This document shows positions 24,820 to 33,951 of a stretch of DNA of 64,000 nucleotides, one piece after another. The stretch's first letter is position 1, and each line of letters starts with the position of its first letter. Both the position numbers and the translations under genes were made by a program. The notes below the pieces were generated by a model. It was not told the DNA's origin and ran no database searches. It worked only from the letters and a program-made list of their open reading frames with translations. This stretch comes from UBA4971 sp029551185 (GTDB taxonomy: Bacteria; Bacillota; SHA-98; UBA4971): contig DAOSZN010000012.1 of the NCBI GenBank assembly GCA_035593725.1, forward strand, positions 5,997 through 69,996, in the 5' to 3' direction.

Positions 24820-25938
24820 ATGAACCGTGAACGAAAACCGCGCGCGAATCACTCGCCGGACACAGTGATCTTCCTGATTACTCTTGCCCTGTTGAGCATA
24901 GGAGTAGTCATGGTCTTCAGCGCAAGCTCCGTAAGCGCGCGGACAGTCTTCGGCGACACCTACTACTTCCTCAAACGTCAACTTGCATGGGCAGGTCTAG
25001 GCATCTTGGCAATGATCATCACAATGCAGATCGACTATAAGGGCTGGCAGAAACTGGCTTGGCCTGCTCTTATAGTAGCGCTCCTCCTGCTCGTTGCTGT
25101 TCTTATCCCCGGGTTTGGTGTTGCGATCCGGGGTTCCCGTAGATGGATTGACATAGGCCCTATTCCGTTCCAACCTTCAGAGGTCGCAAAAATCGTCATG
25201 GTTCTTTTCATGGCAAGCTTCCTCGCAAACCGTACAGAAAGAATACATCAATTCGCAAGGGGGCTACTGCAGCCCCTGATCATACTGGGGATAGTCTTCG
25301 TCCTGATAGTGCTGGAACCCGACTTCGGCACTGCCGGCACCATCGCCGCGGTTTCTGTTGTTATGATGTATGTCGCAGGAGCCAGCATCACCCATCTTCT
25401 GTCTTTAGCTGCCATAGGAGTTCCCGGGCTTTGTGCTATGATTATTGTGGCCCCTTACAGAGCCAGACGCTTTTTGGCGTTTCTTCACCCATGGGAAGAC
25501 CCGTTAGGATCGGGTTTTCATATAATTCAGTCCCTTCTTGCATTGGGATCCGGTGGTTTATTCGGTGTGGGGCTGGGAAGGAGCAGGCAAAAATTTCTTT
25601 ATCTCCCCATGCAGCACACGGACTTCATTTTTGCTATTATCGGAGAGGAACTGGGTTTTGTAGGAGCTGCCTCAGTGCTTATATTATACTTCCTGTTTGC
25701 CTGGCGTGGCCTACGTATAGCCATAGCCACGCCTGATGCCTTTGGGAAGCTGCTTGCGGTTGGTATTACAACCATGATAGTATTTCAAGCAATAGTCAAT
25801 ATCGGAGTCGTTTCAGGGACCTTACCGATAACAGGTATAACATTGCCGCTTGTCAGTTCCGGTGGGTCTTCCATGGTAACGACACTAGCTGCCATAGGAG
25901 TGCTTCTCAATATCTCGAAGCACTCAACTTTGAGGTGA
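24820..25938 (+). CDS. ftsW: Peptidoglycan glycosyltransferase FtsW/SpoVE
   Basis: A SEDS-family polytopic membrane protein of 372 residues that polymerises lipid II together with the class B PBP encoded upstream. Motifs: VFSASS after the first helix, RGSRRWIDIGPIPFQPSEVAK, EPDFGTAG, QSLLALGSGGLFGVGLGRSRQK, HTDFIFAIIGEELGF and the late PLVSSGGSSM. ATG 24820 is used, after GGGAGGG. FtsW and SpoVE cannot be told apart by sequence. Confidence 0.94.
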   Translation: MNRERKPRANHSPDTVIFLITLALLSIGVVMVFSASSVSARTVFGDTYYFLKRQLAWAGLGILAMIITMQIDYKGWQKLAWPALIVALLLLVAVLIPGFGVAIRGSRRWIDIGPIPFQPSEVAKIVMVLFMASFLANRTERIHQFARGLLQPLIILGIVFVLIVLEPDFGTAGTIAAVSVVMMYVAGASITHLLSLAAIGVPGLCAMIIVAPYRARRFLAFLHPWEDPLGSGFHIIQSLLALGSGGLFGVGLGRSRQKFLYLPMQHTDFIFAIIGEELGFVGAASVLILYFLFAWRGLRIAIATPDAFGKLLAVGITTMIVFQAIVNIGVVSGTLPITGITLPLVSSGGSSMVTTLAAIGVLLNISKHSTLR

Positions 25939-25943
25939 GCCAG

Positions 25944-27062
25944 GTGAGAGTGATAATTGCCGGCGGGGGCACCGGAGGACATATATACCCTGGAATAACA
26001 GTAGCGAAAACCATCCTTGAAAGAATACCTGATGCCGAAGTTGTGTTTGTCGGCACAGAAAGGGGATTGGAAGTTGATGTTGTGCCTAAGGAAGGTTTCG
26101 AACTTCTTCTGATAGACGTTACAGGATTCCGGCGTAAGCTGTCATTGGATACACTTATGACTTGTTATCGTGCCGTAAAAGGCGTGTTTCAGGCAAAGGC
26201 AATAATGAAGAGGTTTCGACCTGAGGTTGTAATAGGAACAGGAGGTTATGTGTCAGGGCCTGTCGTGCTTGCAGCATGGCTCTCAGGCATACCTACTTTA
26301 ATCCACGAACAGAACGCGTTGCCCGGGTACACCACGCGAATTCTTTCGCATGTCGCAGACATGGTGGCATTGACGTATCCCGAGTCTGTTAAGTATTTTC
26401 CTAAACGCGTAAAAACACGGCTGACAGGAAATCCCGTAAGACGTCAAATACTGGAAACAACGAGGGCTGAAGGGTTGGCTGCTTTCAGGCTTAATCCGAA
26501 ACTGCTAACGCTCTTGGTATTCGGAGGCAGTCAGGGCTCAAGAGCCATCAATAAGGCAATGGTTCAGGTTTTGCCCGAATTACTGGAGTCTAAAAACGTT
26601 CAGGTAATATATCAAACAGGTAAGCATGATTACCATTGGGTTACAGAGGCGCTGGAAGCCAATTGCATGGCTGCCTTGAGGGCGCCGCGTCTTGTGGTAA
26701 AGGACTATATTTACCGCATGGACCATGCCATGGCCTGCGCTGACCTTGTAGTGAGCAGAGCAGGCGCCATATCAATCGCAGAAATCACCGGGCGAGGCTT
26801 GCCTTCAATCCTTATCCCCTTTCCGAGTTCAGCTGAAGGCCATCAGGAGAAAAACGCGGAAGCACTTGAACTTGCCGGCGCTGCTTTCGTAATTCACGAG
26901 AAGGATCTTGGCCCGGAATCTTTGCTCCGAGCCATCAACCGAATCATCGATGATGAGAACCTACGTGAACAGATGGGGAAAAGATCCTGCAAACTGGGTA
27001 GACCTGGGGCCGCAGATGACTTGGTAGATATTGTAATTTCATTGGCGAGGGGACATGCTTGA
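25944..27062 (+). CDS. murG: UDP-GlcNAc:lipid I N-acetylglucosaminyltransferase MurG
   Basis: Converts lipid I to lipid II at the inner membrane face. From GTG 25944 it is 372 residues (an in-frame GTG at 25935 overlaps the ftsW stop; GAGGTG there serves better as ribosome binding site). The glycine-rich IIAGGGTGGHIYPG, IGTGGYVSGP, HEQNALPG, FGGSQGSRAIN and SRAGAISIAEI are all typical. Confidence 0.95.
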   Translation: MRVIIAGGGTGGHIYPGITVAKTILERIPDAEVVFVGTERGLEVDVVPKEGFELLLIDVTGFRRKLSLDTLMTCYRAVKGVFQAKAIMKRFRPEVVIGTGGYVSGPVVLAAWLSGIPTLIHEQNALPGYTTRILSHVADMVALTYPESVKYFPKRVKTRLTGNPVRRQILETTRAEGLAAFRLNPKLLTLLVFGGSQGSRAINKAMVQVLPELLESKNVQVIYQTGKHDYHWVTEALEANCMAALRAPRLVVKDYIYRMDHAMACADLVVSRAGAISIAEITGRGLPSILIPFPSSAEGHQEKNAEALELAGAAFVIHEKDLGPESLLRAINRIIDDENLREQMGKRSCKLGRPGAADDLVDIVISLARGHA

Positions 27063-27168
27063 AGGTTTCCGGGTTTGCTGCAAGTAGCAGAGAAACCTAA
27101 AGCAGCATAGGATTAATATGCATAGATCTACGCTGCTTTGTCCGAATCCTCGGAAGGTAGGGTGTAAT

Positions 27169-28569
27169 TTGGGAGAACTTAATTTCGTAGAACGAGAAGG
27201 TAGAATACATTTCATTGGCATCGGGGGACATGGAATGAGTTCCATAGCCAAAGTCCTCCTGGAAATGGGTTGCTTCGTAAGTGGGAGCGACATCTCGCCA
27301 TCCCCGCGACTTCAATATCTTCACCGTCTCGGGGCTCGCGTTTCCGTAGGCCATGACCCGTGTAATGTGGCAGGCGCAAGTATTGTAGTAGTCAGCTCTG
27401 CGGTTCCTCCTGACAACATAGAGGTCAAAATCGCAAGACAAAGCGGAATACCGGTGATGACCAGGGCTGAAATCTTGGGGAAGCTCGTAGAATCTAAATT
27501 CGGAATTGCGGTTACAGGCACTCACGGCAAGACTACTACATCATCGATGATAGGGGTAATGATGATCGAAGCAGGCCTGGATCCCACAGTTATCTTAGGA
27601 GAAGAGACTGAGCTGGTGCCTATGGGCGGTAGATGCGGACAAGGCGATCACATTGTGGTGGAAGCGGACGAAGCTTACGGATCTTTCTTAAAGCTTAAAC
27701 CCAAAATCGGAGTGGTAACTAATATTGACGATGACCACCTTGATTACTATAAGAATTCAGATTCCATTAACAATGCGTTTACCTTATTTCTCCATGGTAT
27801 AGACAGCAATGACTTAGCTGTCCTTTTTGCTGACGACCCCCGCATCATGTCCATAGAAAAAACCTTGGAATGCAGAAGACTGCTGTTTGGGCTCAAAAAC
27901 GGTGACTTAAGAGCCGATAACCTTGTGTCAAGAAGCGCAGGCTTTGCATTTCAAGTAGTCTTCAGAGAAACTCTTTTGGGGAGTGTGGAACTTGTTGTGC
28001 CCGGGAGGCATAATATATGCAATGCCTTAGCCTCCATTGCAGTAGGGCTTGAACTCGGCATTCCATTCGGCAAGATCAAGGCTAGCTTAAGTAAGTTTAC
28101 AGGAGCAAGAAGACGCTTAGAATTCATAGGTGAAGTTCAAAACATCTTGGTGCTGGATGATTATGCTCACCACCCTACGGAAATTGAGGCAACAATATCC
28201 GCTCTCAAGGAAACCCGGAACGGACGACTTGTGGTGGTATTTCAGCCTCAGAGGTTCACTAGGACCCAGTTGCTTTTTGACCGTTTTGTAAAAGCGTTTT
28301 CCTTGGCTGATCTTGTGGTAATAACTGATATATATCACCGGGGCACCGGTGAGCAGCCGATACCCGGCGTGACCGGTGAAAGGCTTGCCGAGGAAATCAG
28401 AAAACACAGCAATCCTCAGACAATCTTCATCAAAAATACAGATGAAATTGCCGGGAAGCTGACTGATCTTGTGAAATCCGGTGACATAGTCGTGACAATG
28501 GGCGCGGGCAACATAGACTCTGTAGCCAGAGAACTTGTGCAAAGGATGAGAGATGAGTGGAAGGAATAA
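27169..28569 (+). CDS. murC: UDP-MurNAc-L-alanine ligase MurC
   Basis: First peptide ligase of peptidoglycan precursor synthesis. IHFIGIGGHGMSSIA at the N-terminus, GTHGKTTTSS as ATP loop, EADEAYGSF, IDDDHLDYY and DDYAHHPTEI fit MurC. TTG 27169 (466 residues) is preferred: AAGGTAGGG precedes it and the protein then starts a dozen residues before the first beta-strand. ATG 27118 is an in-frame alternative, 17 codons longer. Confidence 0.94.
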   Translation: MGELNFVEREGRIHFIGIGGHGMSSIAKVLLEMGCFVSGSDISPSPRLQYLHRLGARVSVGHDPCNVAGASIVVVSSAVPPDNIEVKIARQSGIPVMTRAEILGKLVESKFGIAVTGTHGKTTTSSMIGVMMIEAGLDPTVILGEETELVPMGGRCGQGDHIVVEADEAYGSFLKLKPKIGVVTNIDDDHLDYYKNSDSINNAFTLFLHGIDSNDLAVLFADDPRIMSIEKTLECRRLLFGLKNGDLRADNLVSRSAGFAFQVVFRETLLGSVELVVPGRHNICNALASIAVGLELGIPFGKIKASLSKFTGARRRLEFIGEVQNILVLDDYAHHPTEIEATISALKETRNGRLVVVFQPQRFTRTQLLFDRFVKAFSLADLVVITDIYHRGTGEQPIPGVTGERLAEEIRKHSNPQTIFIKNTDEIAGKLTDLVKSGDIVVTMGAGNIDSVARELVQRMRDEWKE

Positions 28570-28571
28570 CC

Positions 28572-29468
28572 TTGGCATTACAGCTGAAAGACAAGGTACG
28601 CGGACAGATATACGCTGATGAACCTATGTGCCGCCATACTTCGTTTCACATTGGAGGCCCTGCTGATGTCTTGGTTATACCCGAGGACATCCCGGACCTT
28701 TTAGAGCTCATCAGACTCTTATCTGACCTCCAAGCGCCTTTCTATGTTATAGGCGCAGGCACTAATCTCTTGGTAAAAGACGAAGGAATACGAGGAGTCG
28801 TAATAAAGATCGCAAATACCCTCTCCCATATTAATCGTTTAGGCGACGGCATATTGCGATGCGGAGCAGGCGCACTCTTACCGTCAGTATGTAAGAACGC
28901 TGCTCTTGCAGGACTTTCAGGCCTGGAATTCGCCGGTGGGATACCAGGAACGGTAGGCGGAGCTGTAGCAATGAACGCTTCGGCTTTTGGTGGGTTCATG
29001 GCTGAGATTGTTGATACAGTGGAAGTCATTACCTACGATGGACAGCAAGTAAGATTGGGCCGTGATGATCTTGAGGCCGGAACAAAAACCACCCGCATTC
29101 TCCTGGAACCCTTAATCCTTGTTGAAGTGGATTTTGCCTTGAAACAAGATGACCCTGAGCGCGTCCGAAAGCGCATGGAAAAGTACTTCAGGGAACGCGC
29201 TCATCGTCAACCTTTGAATCTACCGAGCGCCGGATGCGCATTCAAGAACCCCACCGGCGAAGGAGCGGGTAGATTCATAGATGCAGCCGAACTCAAAGGA
29301 GTCCGTATAGGCGGCGCTGAGGTCTCTCGCCTTCACGCAAATTTCATAGTAAACAACGGAGGCGCCACCGCGGAAGATGTAATTTCCCTTATGAAACACG
29401 TCCAAGAAGTAGTCTACTCTAAGTTCCAAGTGATGCTGGAACCTGAAGTAAGAATCCTTGGAGGGTAA
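28572..29468 (+). CDS. murB: UDP-N-acetylenolpyruvoylglucosamine reductase MurB
   Basis: A FAD enzyme reducing the enolpyruvyl group to make UDP-MurNAc. Shows HTSFHIGGPADVLV, GAGTNLLV, GLSGLEFAGGIPGTVGGAVAMNASAFGG, SAGCAFKNP and the C-terminal EPEVRILG typical of type IIb MurB. TTG 28572 has AAGGA seven bases upstream and gives 298 residues; GTG 28557 inside murC is the longer alternative. Confidence 0.94.
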   Translation: MALQLKDKVRGQIYADEPMCRHTSFHIGGPADVLVIPEDIPDLLELIRLLSDLQAPFYVIGAGTNLLVKDEGIRGVVIKIANTLSHINRLGDGILRCGAGALLPSVCKNAALAGLSGLEFAGGIPGTVGGAVAMNASAFGGFMAEIVDTVEVITYDGQQVRLGRDDLEAGTKTTRILLEPLILVEVDFALKQDDPERVRKRMEKYFRERAHRQPLNLPSAGCAFKNPTGEGAGRFIDAAELKGVRIGGAEVSRLHANFIVNNGGATAEDVISLMKHVQEVVYSKFQVMLEPEVRILGG

Positions 29469-29489
29469 AGATGTGGGGGTGACTCCGCT

Positions 29490-30770
29490 GTGAAATTGAA
29501 GATTACCGGCCCAAGACCTCTCAGCGGATTGGTTAAAGTAGGCGGCGCAAAAAACGCAGCCTTGAAAATAATGGCAGCGTCTCTGTTGGCAGGTGGACCA
29601 TGCAAACTCATAGGTATTCCAAAGATCGCAGATGTGAATACCATGGCAGGTGTCTTAAAGGGCCTAGGAGCGACAGTCGAGTTTCAAGAGGATGGATGCG
29701 TTGTCATTGATCCATCCGACGTAAGCAAACTGGAGCCCTCTGAGGAACTGGTAATAAGAATGCGCGCGTCAATACAGGTTATGGGACCGCTTCTGGCGCG
29801 ATTCGGATATGTGAAGACAAGACAACCCGGGGGATGTAATATCGGGCCGCGTCCTATCGACCTGCATCTGAAGGGCTTCTCAGCCTTGGGTGCTGAGATT
29901 AGAGAAGAATATGGTTATGTATCCGCAAGAGCGCCTGTACTGAGAGGTGCGGAAATTCTCCTTGACATACCCAGCGTAGGAGCAACTGAGAATATAATGA
30001 CTGCAGCCTGTCTTGCTGAAGGTACAACCATTATTCGGAATGCGGCGCGAGAGCCTGAGATAGTGGACGAACAGAATTTCCTTAATCGTTTAGGCGCAAA
30101 CATCAGAGGGGCAGGCACTGACACAATTAAGATAGAAGGCGTGAAAGAGCTTCGCGGAACTGACTACACAGTAATTCCTGATCGTATAGAAGCAGCCACC
30201 TTCATAACTGCAATAGCGGTAACAGGAGGTGAAGCCCGTATTGAGAATACCATCCCTGAACATCAACAAGCCCTCATTGCCAAGCTTCGAGAAACAGGAG
30301 TGGAAATCATAGAAGGAGATAATTATGTGATTGCCAGGAGACCTTGGCAAAACCGATTGCAAGCTACCAATATTCGAACCTTACCTTATCCTGGGTTTCC
30401 CACAGATGTGCAGCCCCAGTTTGTTGCTGCGATGAGCTTGGCGGAAGGCACCTCTGAGATTATTGAAGGCGTTTTCCCATTACGATTCAAATATACTGAA
30501 GAACTGACAAAAATGGGGGCCAAAATAACAGTGGATGGGAAGACGGCTGTGATAACCGGGGTGCATACTTTGCACGGCACTACTCTCGAAGCACCGGATC
30601 TTCGGGGAGGAGCTGCGCTAATCCTGGCAGCGCTGGCTGCTGAAGGGGTTACTGAACTCAGTGGCATAGAACATATCGACCGGGGATATGAGGATCTTCC
30701 GGGAAAACTGAGCCAATTAGGCGCTTCTATTGAAAGAATAGACTCAGCAAGAAAGCGCCAGGCCGGGTAA
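29490..30770 (+). CDS. murA: UDP-N-acetylglucosamine 1-carboxyvinyltransferase MurA
   Basis: Transfers enolpyruvate from PEP to UDP-GlcNAc, the first committed step of peptidoglycan synthesis. 426 residues, starting MKLKITGPRPLSGLVKVGGAKNAALK. The active-site loop position is QPGGCNIGPRPID, containing the catalytic cysteine bound by fosfomycin. GTG 29490. The gene is inside the division cluster between murB and ftsQ, as in several Clostridia. Confidence 0.95.
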   Translation: MKLKITGPRPLSGLVKVGGAKNAALKIMAASLLAGGPCKLIGIPKIADVNTMAGVLKGLGATVEFQEDGCVVIDPSDVSKLEPSEELVIRMRASIQVMGPLLARFGYVKTRQPGGCNIGPRPIDLHLKGFSALGAEIREEYGYVSARAPVLRGAEILLDIPSVGATENIMTAACLAEGTTIIRNAAREPEIVDEQNFLNRLGANIRGAGTDTIKIEGVKELRGTDYTVIPDRIEAATFITAIAVTGGEARIENTIPEHQQALIAKLRETGVEIIEGDNYVIARRPWQNRLQATNIRTLPYPGFPTDVQPQFVAAMSLAEGTSEIIEGVFPLRFKYTEELTKMGAKITVDGKTAVITGVHTLHGTTLEAPDLRGGAALILAALAAEGVTELSGIEHIDRGYEDLPGKLSQLGASIERIDSARKRQAG

Positions 30771-30784
30771 ACAGGAGTTGCACC

Positions 30785-31537
30785 GTGGACGAAAACCTTC
30801 TTTCTGAAGAAAAGAAAAGAACGCAGTCCCGACTGATGCCTATCGCCCTCATTTTGCTGTTCTTAGCAGGGACAGGCTTTGGGTTTCTCAAATCTTCATA
30901 TTTTCTCGTAGATCACATAGATATTTCCGGACTTATGACTGTTTCGCCTGACGAAATCATGACAGTCGCAAGTTACGCCAAGAACATGAACATTTTCGAT
31001 GTAGACCTGATTAAACTAGCAGAAAGGATTGAGGCTAACCCAAGAGTGGATAAGGTTACAGTAAAACGTAAACTCCCTTCTACACTGATACTGGATATCA
31101 CAGAACGAGCTGCTGTTGCAGTCATGCCCTATTCCGGCTACTACGTCTTGGTGGACAGAACCGGCTTTGCCATTGGAATTACCGAGTCCTATAAGGCAAA
31201 TGACCCCCCGTTGATTACAGGTATCAAGCCACAGCAGGTATTGGTTGGAAAACGAATTGATCTTTCAGAACTTGATTCTGCGCTCCTTGTCGCAAACATT
31301 CTCCCCCCACATCTTGCGAAAGAGGTTTCAGAAATCAACTTCACCGAAACCGTCGGAATCTCCATCTACCTGCAATCCGGCACTTGGGTAGCGCTGGGGT
31401 CAGGGACAAAAAATGAGTATCTGACCCGCATCGATGTTTTAAGCTCCTTGCTTCTCAGGTTGGATAAAGAAAACCGACGCGCCTCTTACATTGACGTAAG
31501 ATTCCCGAAACGGCCTGTAGTAAAAGACCGCAAATAG
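30785..31537 (+). CDS. ftsQ: Cell division protein FtsQ/DivIB
   Basis: A bitopic membrane protein of 250 residues: short cytoplasmic tail, one helix at about 18-36, a POTRA domain (VDHIDISGLMTVSPDEIMTVA... NIFDVDLIKLAERIEANPRVDKVTVKRKLPSTL, in parts) and the FtsQ/DivIB beta domain. It scaffolds FtsL and DivIC in the divisome. GTG 30785 lies behind AGGAG, right after murA. Confidence 0.92.
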   Translation: MDENLLSEEKKRTQSRLMPIALILLFLAGTGFGFLKSSYFLVDHIDISGLMTVSPDEIMTVASYAKNMNIFDVDLIKLAERIEANPRVDKVTVKRKLPSTLILDITERAAVAVMPYSGYYVLVDRTGFAIGITESYKANDPPLITGIKPQQVLVGKRIDLSELDSALLVANILPPHLAKEVSEINFTETVGISIYLQSGTWVALGSGTKNEYLTRIDVLSSLLLRLDKENRRASYIDVRFPKRPVVKDRK

Positions 31538-31564
31538 TGACAAATTCCCAAGCTATAGTATAAT
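31537..31564 (+). promoter_or_regulatory. Internal promoter before the DUF881-sbp-ftsA-ftsZ group
   Basis: GTGACA (31537-31542), a 16-base spacer and perfect TATAAT (31559-31564). It sits in the 61-base gap after ftsQ, one of the wider gaps of the cluster, and would give ftsA-ftsZ an independent supply. Confidence 0.6.
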
Positions 31565-31598
31565 TTACAGAGGAGCTGACGTTCTTGGGGGGTAAGAG

Positions 31599-32321
31599 GT
31601 GAAAAGAGCTCGGGAGTTTGAGTTGTATGTCGCAGGAGTATGCGTTATCCTTGGCATATTGCTTGTAGGACAAGTCAGAACTCAGGAATACATCGGGGAA
31701 AGCCAGATACCGTCAAGACGACTGGAAGATCTAAGCGATATGCTCCGAAGATCTGACGCGGAAAGGATGATCCTGGAGAAGGAAGTTGAGGTTCTCAGGG
31801 AACAAGTATCTAAAGTCGTAGAAGGCGAGAAAGCCGCTGAAACCATTCGGGCTGAACTTGTAAAGGCAAGAATGTTCGCCGGAATTTCAACAGTTGAAGG
31901 TCCCGGCGTAATTGTCACATTGAATGACAGTAAACGCCAAGCCGGACCCGGAGAAAGCGTTGAGCTTTTCCTTGTTCATGACAACGATATCCTCCAAGTA
32001 GTTAATGAACTGTTTGCAGCAGGAGCTGAAGCCGTATCCATAAACGGCCAAAGAATGGTTGCCACTTCTGAAGTCAGATGTTCCGGCCCTGTAATTTCCG
32101 TCAATAATGTCCGGATTGCGCCGCCCTATGAGATACACGCGATTGGCAACCCTGACGCACTGGACAGCGCGTTGCACATGAGAGACGGGATTCTGGATAC
32201 TCTTAGAGCGTGGGGTATCGAGGCGAAAGTTCAAAAACTGCCTGTCGTCCAGGTTCCAGGGTACAAAGGCGGCTTGTATTTTCAGTATGCAAAACCGGTA
32301 TCGGAAGGAGCACAGAAATGA
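31599..32321 (+). CDS. DUF881 family membrane protein (YlxW/YlxX-like)
   Basis: 240 residues: one N-terminal helix, a coiled coil (LEDLSDMLRRSDAERMILEKEVEVLREQ, in parts) and the DUF881 domain with GPGVIVTLND, HDNDILQVVNELFAAGAEAVSINGQR and the ending GGLYFQYAKPV. Members lie next to sbp and ftsZ or divIB in Firmicutes and Actinobacteria; the molecular role is not established. GTG 31599 follows GTAAGAGG. Confidence 0.9.
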   Translation: MKRAREFELYVAGVCVILGILLVGQVRTQEYIGESQIPSRRLEDLSDMLRRSDAERMILEKEVEVLREQVSKVVEGEKAAETIRAELVKARMFAGISTVEGPGVIVTLNDSKRQAGPGESVELFLVHDNDILQVVNELFAAGAEAVSINGQRMVATSEVRCSGPVISVNNVRIAPPYEIHAIGNPDALDSALHMRDGILDTLRAWGIEAKVQKLPVVQVPGYKGGLYFQYAKPVSEGAQK

Positions 32322-32668
32322 TGCTGCCTATCATCGGACTTGTTGCAGGCATTATAATTGCTTTGTTTACACCTTTGCGTTTTCCGATAGACTACTCACA
32401 GTATATTGCCATTGGTATTCTCGCAGCGTTAGACTGCGTCTTTGGCGGCATTCGAGCAGGATTGCAAGGGACATTTGACAGTACTGTTTTCATATCCGGA
32501 TTTTTGCTAAATACAGCCTTGGCGACAGCTCTAACCATGGTAGGGGACAAACTCGGTGTTGACCTCGTCCTAGGCGCAACTGTTGCTTTCAGCATTAGAA
32601 TCTTCACGAATGTAGGCATCATCCGGAGACATATTCTTGATAAGTGGTTCAAGAAGTCTCTTAAGTGA
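32318..32668 (+). CDS. sbp: Small basic protein Sbp (DUF1290)
   Basis: A 116-residue membrane protein with three or four helices; FTPLRFPIDYSQYIAIGILAALDCVFGGIRA is the family hallmark (given here only as the region 19-49). ATG 32318 overlaps the DUF881 stop codon and has GGAAGGAG upstream; the next codon is also ATG. Sbp genes sit before ftsA in B. subtilis. Function unknown. Confidence 0.9.
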   Translation: MMLPIIGLVAGIIIALFTPLRFPIDYSQYIAIGILAALDCVFGGIRAGLQGTFDSTVFISGFLLNTALATALTMVGDKLGVDLVLGATVAFSIRIFTNVGIIRRHILDKWFKKSLK

Positions 32669-32725
32669 AGAGGAGTCACCTGAGATACGTTGAATTCTTT
32701 GTGTAATAGGCGCGGGAGGTAATCC

Positions 32726-33916
32726 ATGTCTGATAACAGCATTATTGCAGGCTTAGATATCGGCACTACCCGAGTGACAGAAATTATAGCTCGAGTAAAT
32801 GCAGAGGGCGAAATTGATATTCTGGGGGTCGGAGAAGAACCGTGTCAGGGCTTTCGCCGCGGATTGATTGTTGATATTGATTCAGTCTCCTCTGCAATAG
32901 AGGCTGCCAATAAACGCGCAACGCGTATGGCAGGTCATAACATACCCAGTGTATTTGTGGGAATCCCTGTTATTCGTGTATCATGTGCCACAAGTCACGG
33001 TATGACAGCTACCTCAGGAGATGACTGGCGTGTGACTGCTTTCGATGTGAAGAAAGCGCTTGACGCAGCTAAGGTTCTTGCTGTCCCGCCTGACCGGGAA
33101 ATAATATCAGTCTTGCCTCAAGAATACATAGTGGACGGACTAGGCGGTATCCAAGATCCCGAAGGGATGACCGGCATCAGACTGGAGGTCAATGCCAAGG
33201 TTATTATGGGACAGGTGGCAATGCTCGAAAATATCGCAGAAAGCGTGGAACGGGCAGGGCTTAAAGTGGAGGGACGAGTCTTGGAGCCCGTAGCTGTCGC
33301 GCAGGCAGTTCTCACGGACGAGCAGACTCATAGAGGAGTAATGCTAATTGACATCGGCGGGCAGATAACCCAAGTTGTAACATTCTATGAAGGAACTCCA
33401 ATCCAATTTCTATGTGTACCTTTAGGTGGTACGCACATTACAAATGATATAGCTATCGGCATGAAGATTCCGTTCGAAGAGGCTGAAAGAATAAAGCACA
33501 GAAACTCCTTGGGCGGACAGAACGATAGAAACAATGATGAGTTTATCCGTGACATAATAGACGCAAGATTGCGAGAAATTATTGAACTTATCGAATCGGA
33601 AACCCGCGAAGTTCGGAATAGCGGGCTTGTACCGTGTGGCGTGGTTTTTGCCGGAGCAGGCTCATCTGTCCCCGGAACTATAGAGCTGGCTTGTGAGATC
33701 CTTGACTTGCCTGCGCAAATTGGTAAGTCTCGCCTGATTCAGGCGCCAAAAGGAATTGAGCCACGCAACCTGTCGCAAGTGGCTTTGGGAATTATAAGGC
33801 ATGTGGCAGGGGATTCCCGCTTCTTCCTTGCAAGGGAATTTGAGCCTTCCACATTTCGGAAGGTCCTTTCCAATCTCCGAGGATGGTTCGATGGGTTCTT
33901 AGAAGACTTCTTCTAG
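32726..33916 (+). CDS. ftsA: Cell division protein FtsA
   Basis: An actin-like ATPase tethering FtsZ to the membrane. 396 residues: GLDIGTTRVTEIIA at the N-terminus, the SHS2-like 1C domain (VFVGIPVIRVSC), LIDIGGQITQVVTF phosphate loop and GAGSSVPG adenosine loop. The C-terminal FRKVLSNLRGWFDGFLEDFF is an amphipathic membrane-targeting helix. ATG 32726 follows GGGAGG. Confidence 0.94.
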   Translation: MSDNSIIAGLDIGTTRVTEIIARVNAEGEIDILGVGEEPCQGFRRGLIVDIDSVSSAIEAANKRATRMAGHNIPSVFVGIPVIRVSCATSHGMTATSGDDWRVTAFDVKKALDAAKVLAVPPDREIISVLPQEYIVDGLGGIQDPEGMTGIRLEVNAKVIMGQVAMLENIAESVERAGLKVEGRVLEPVAVAQAVLTDEQTHRGVMLIDIGGQITQVVTFYEGTPIQFLCVPLGGTHITNDIAIGMKIPFEEAERIKHRNSLGGQNDRNNDEFIRDIIDARLREIIELIESETREVRNSGLVPCGVVFAGAGSSVPGTIELACEILDLPAQIGKSRLIQAPKGIEPRNLSQVALGIIRHVAGDSRFFLAREFEPSTFRKVLSNLRGWFDGFLEDFF

Positions 33917-33951
33917 ATTGAATTTGGCGGTTACCGCAGGAGGGATAATAC

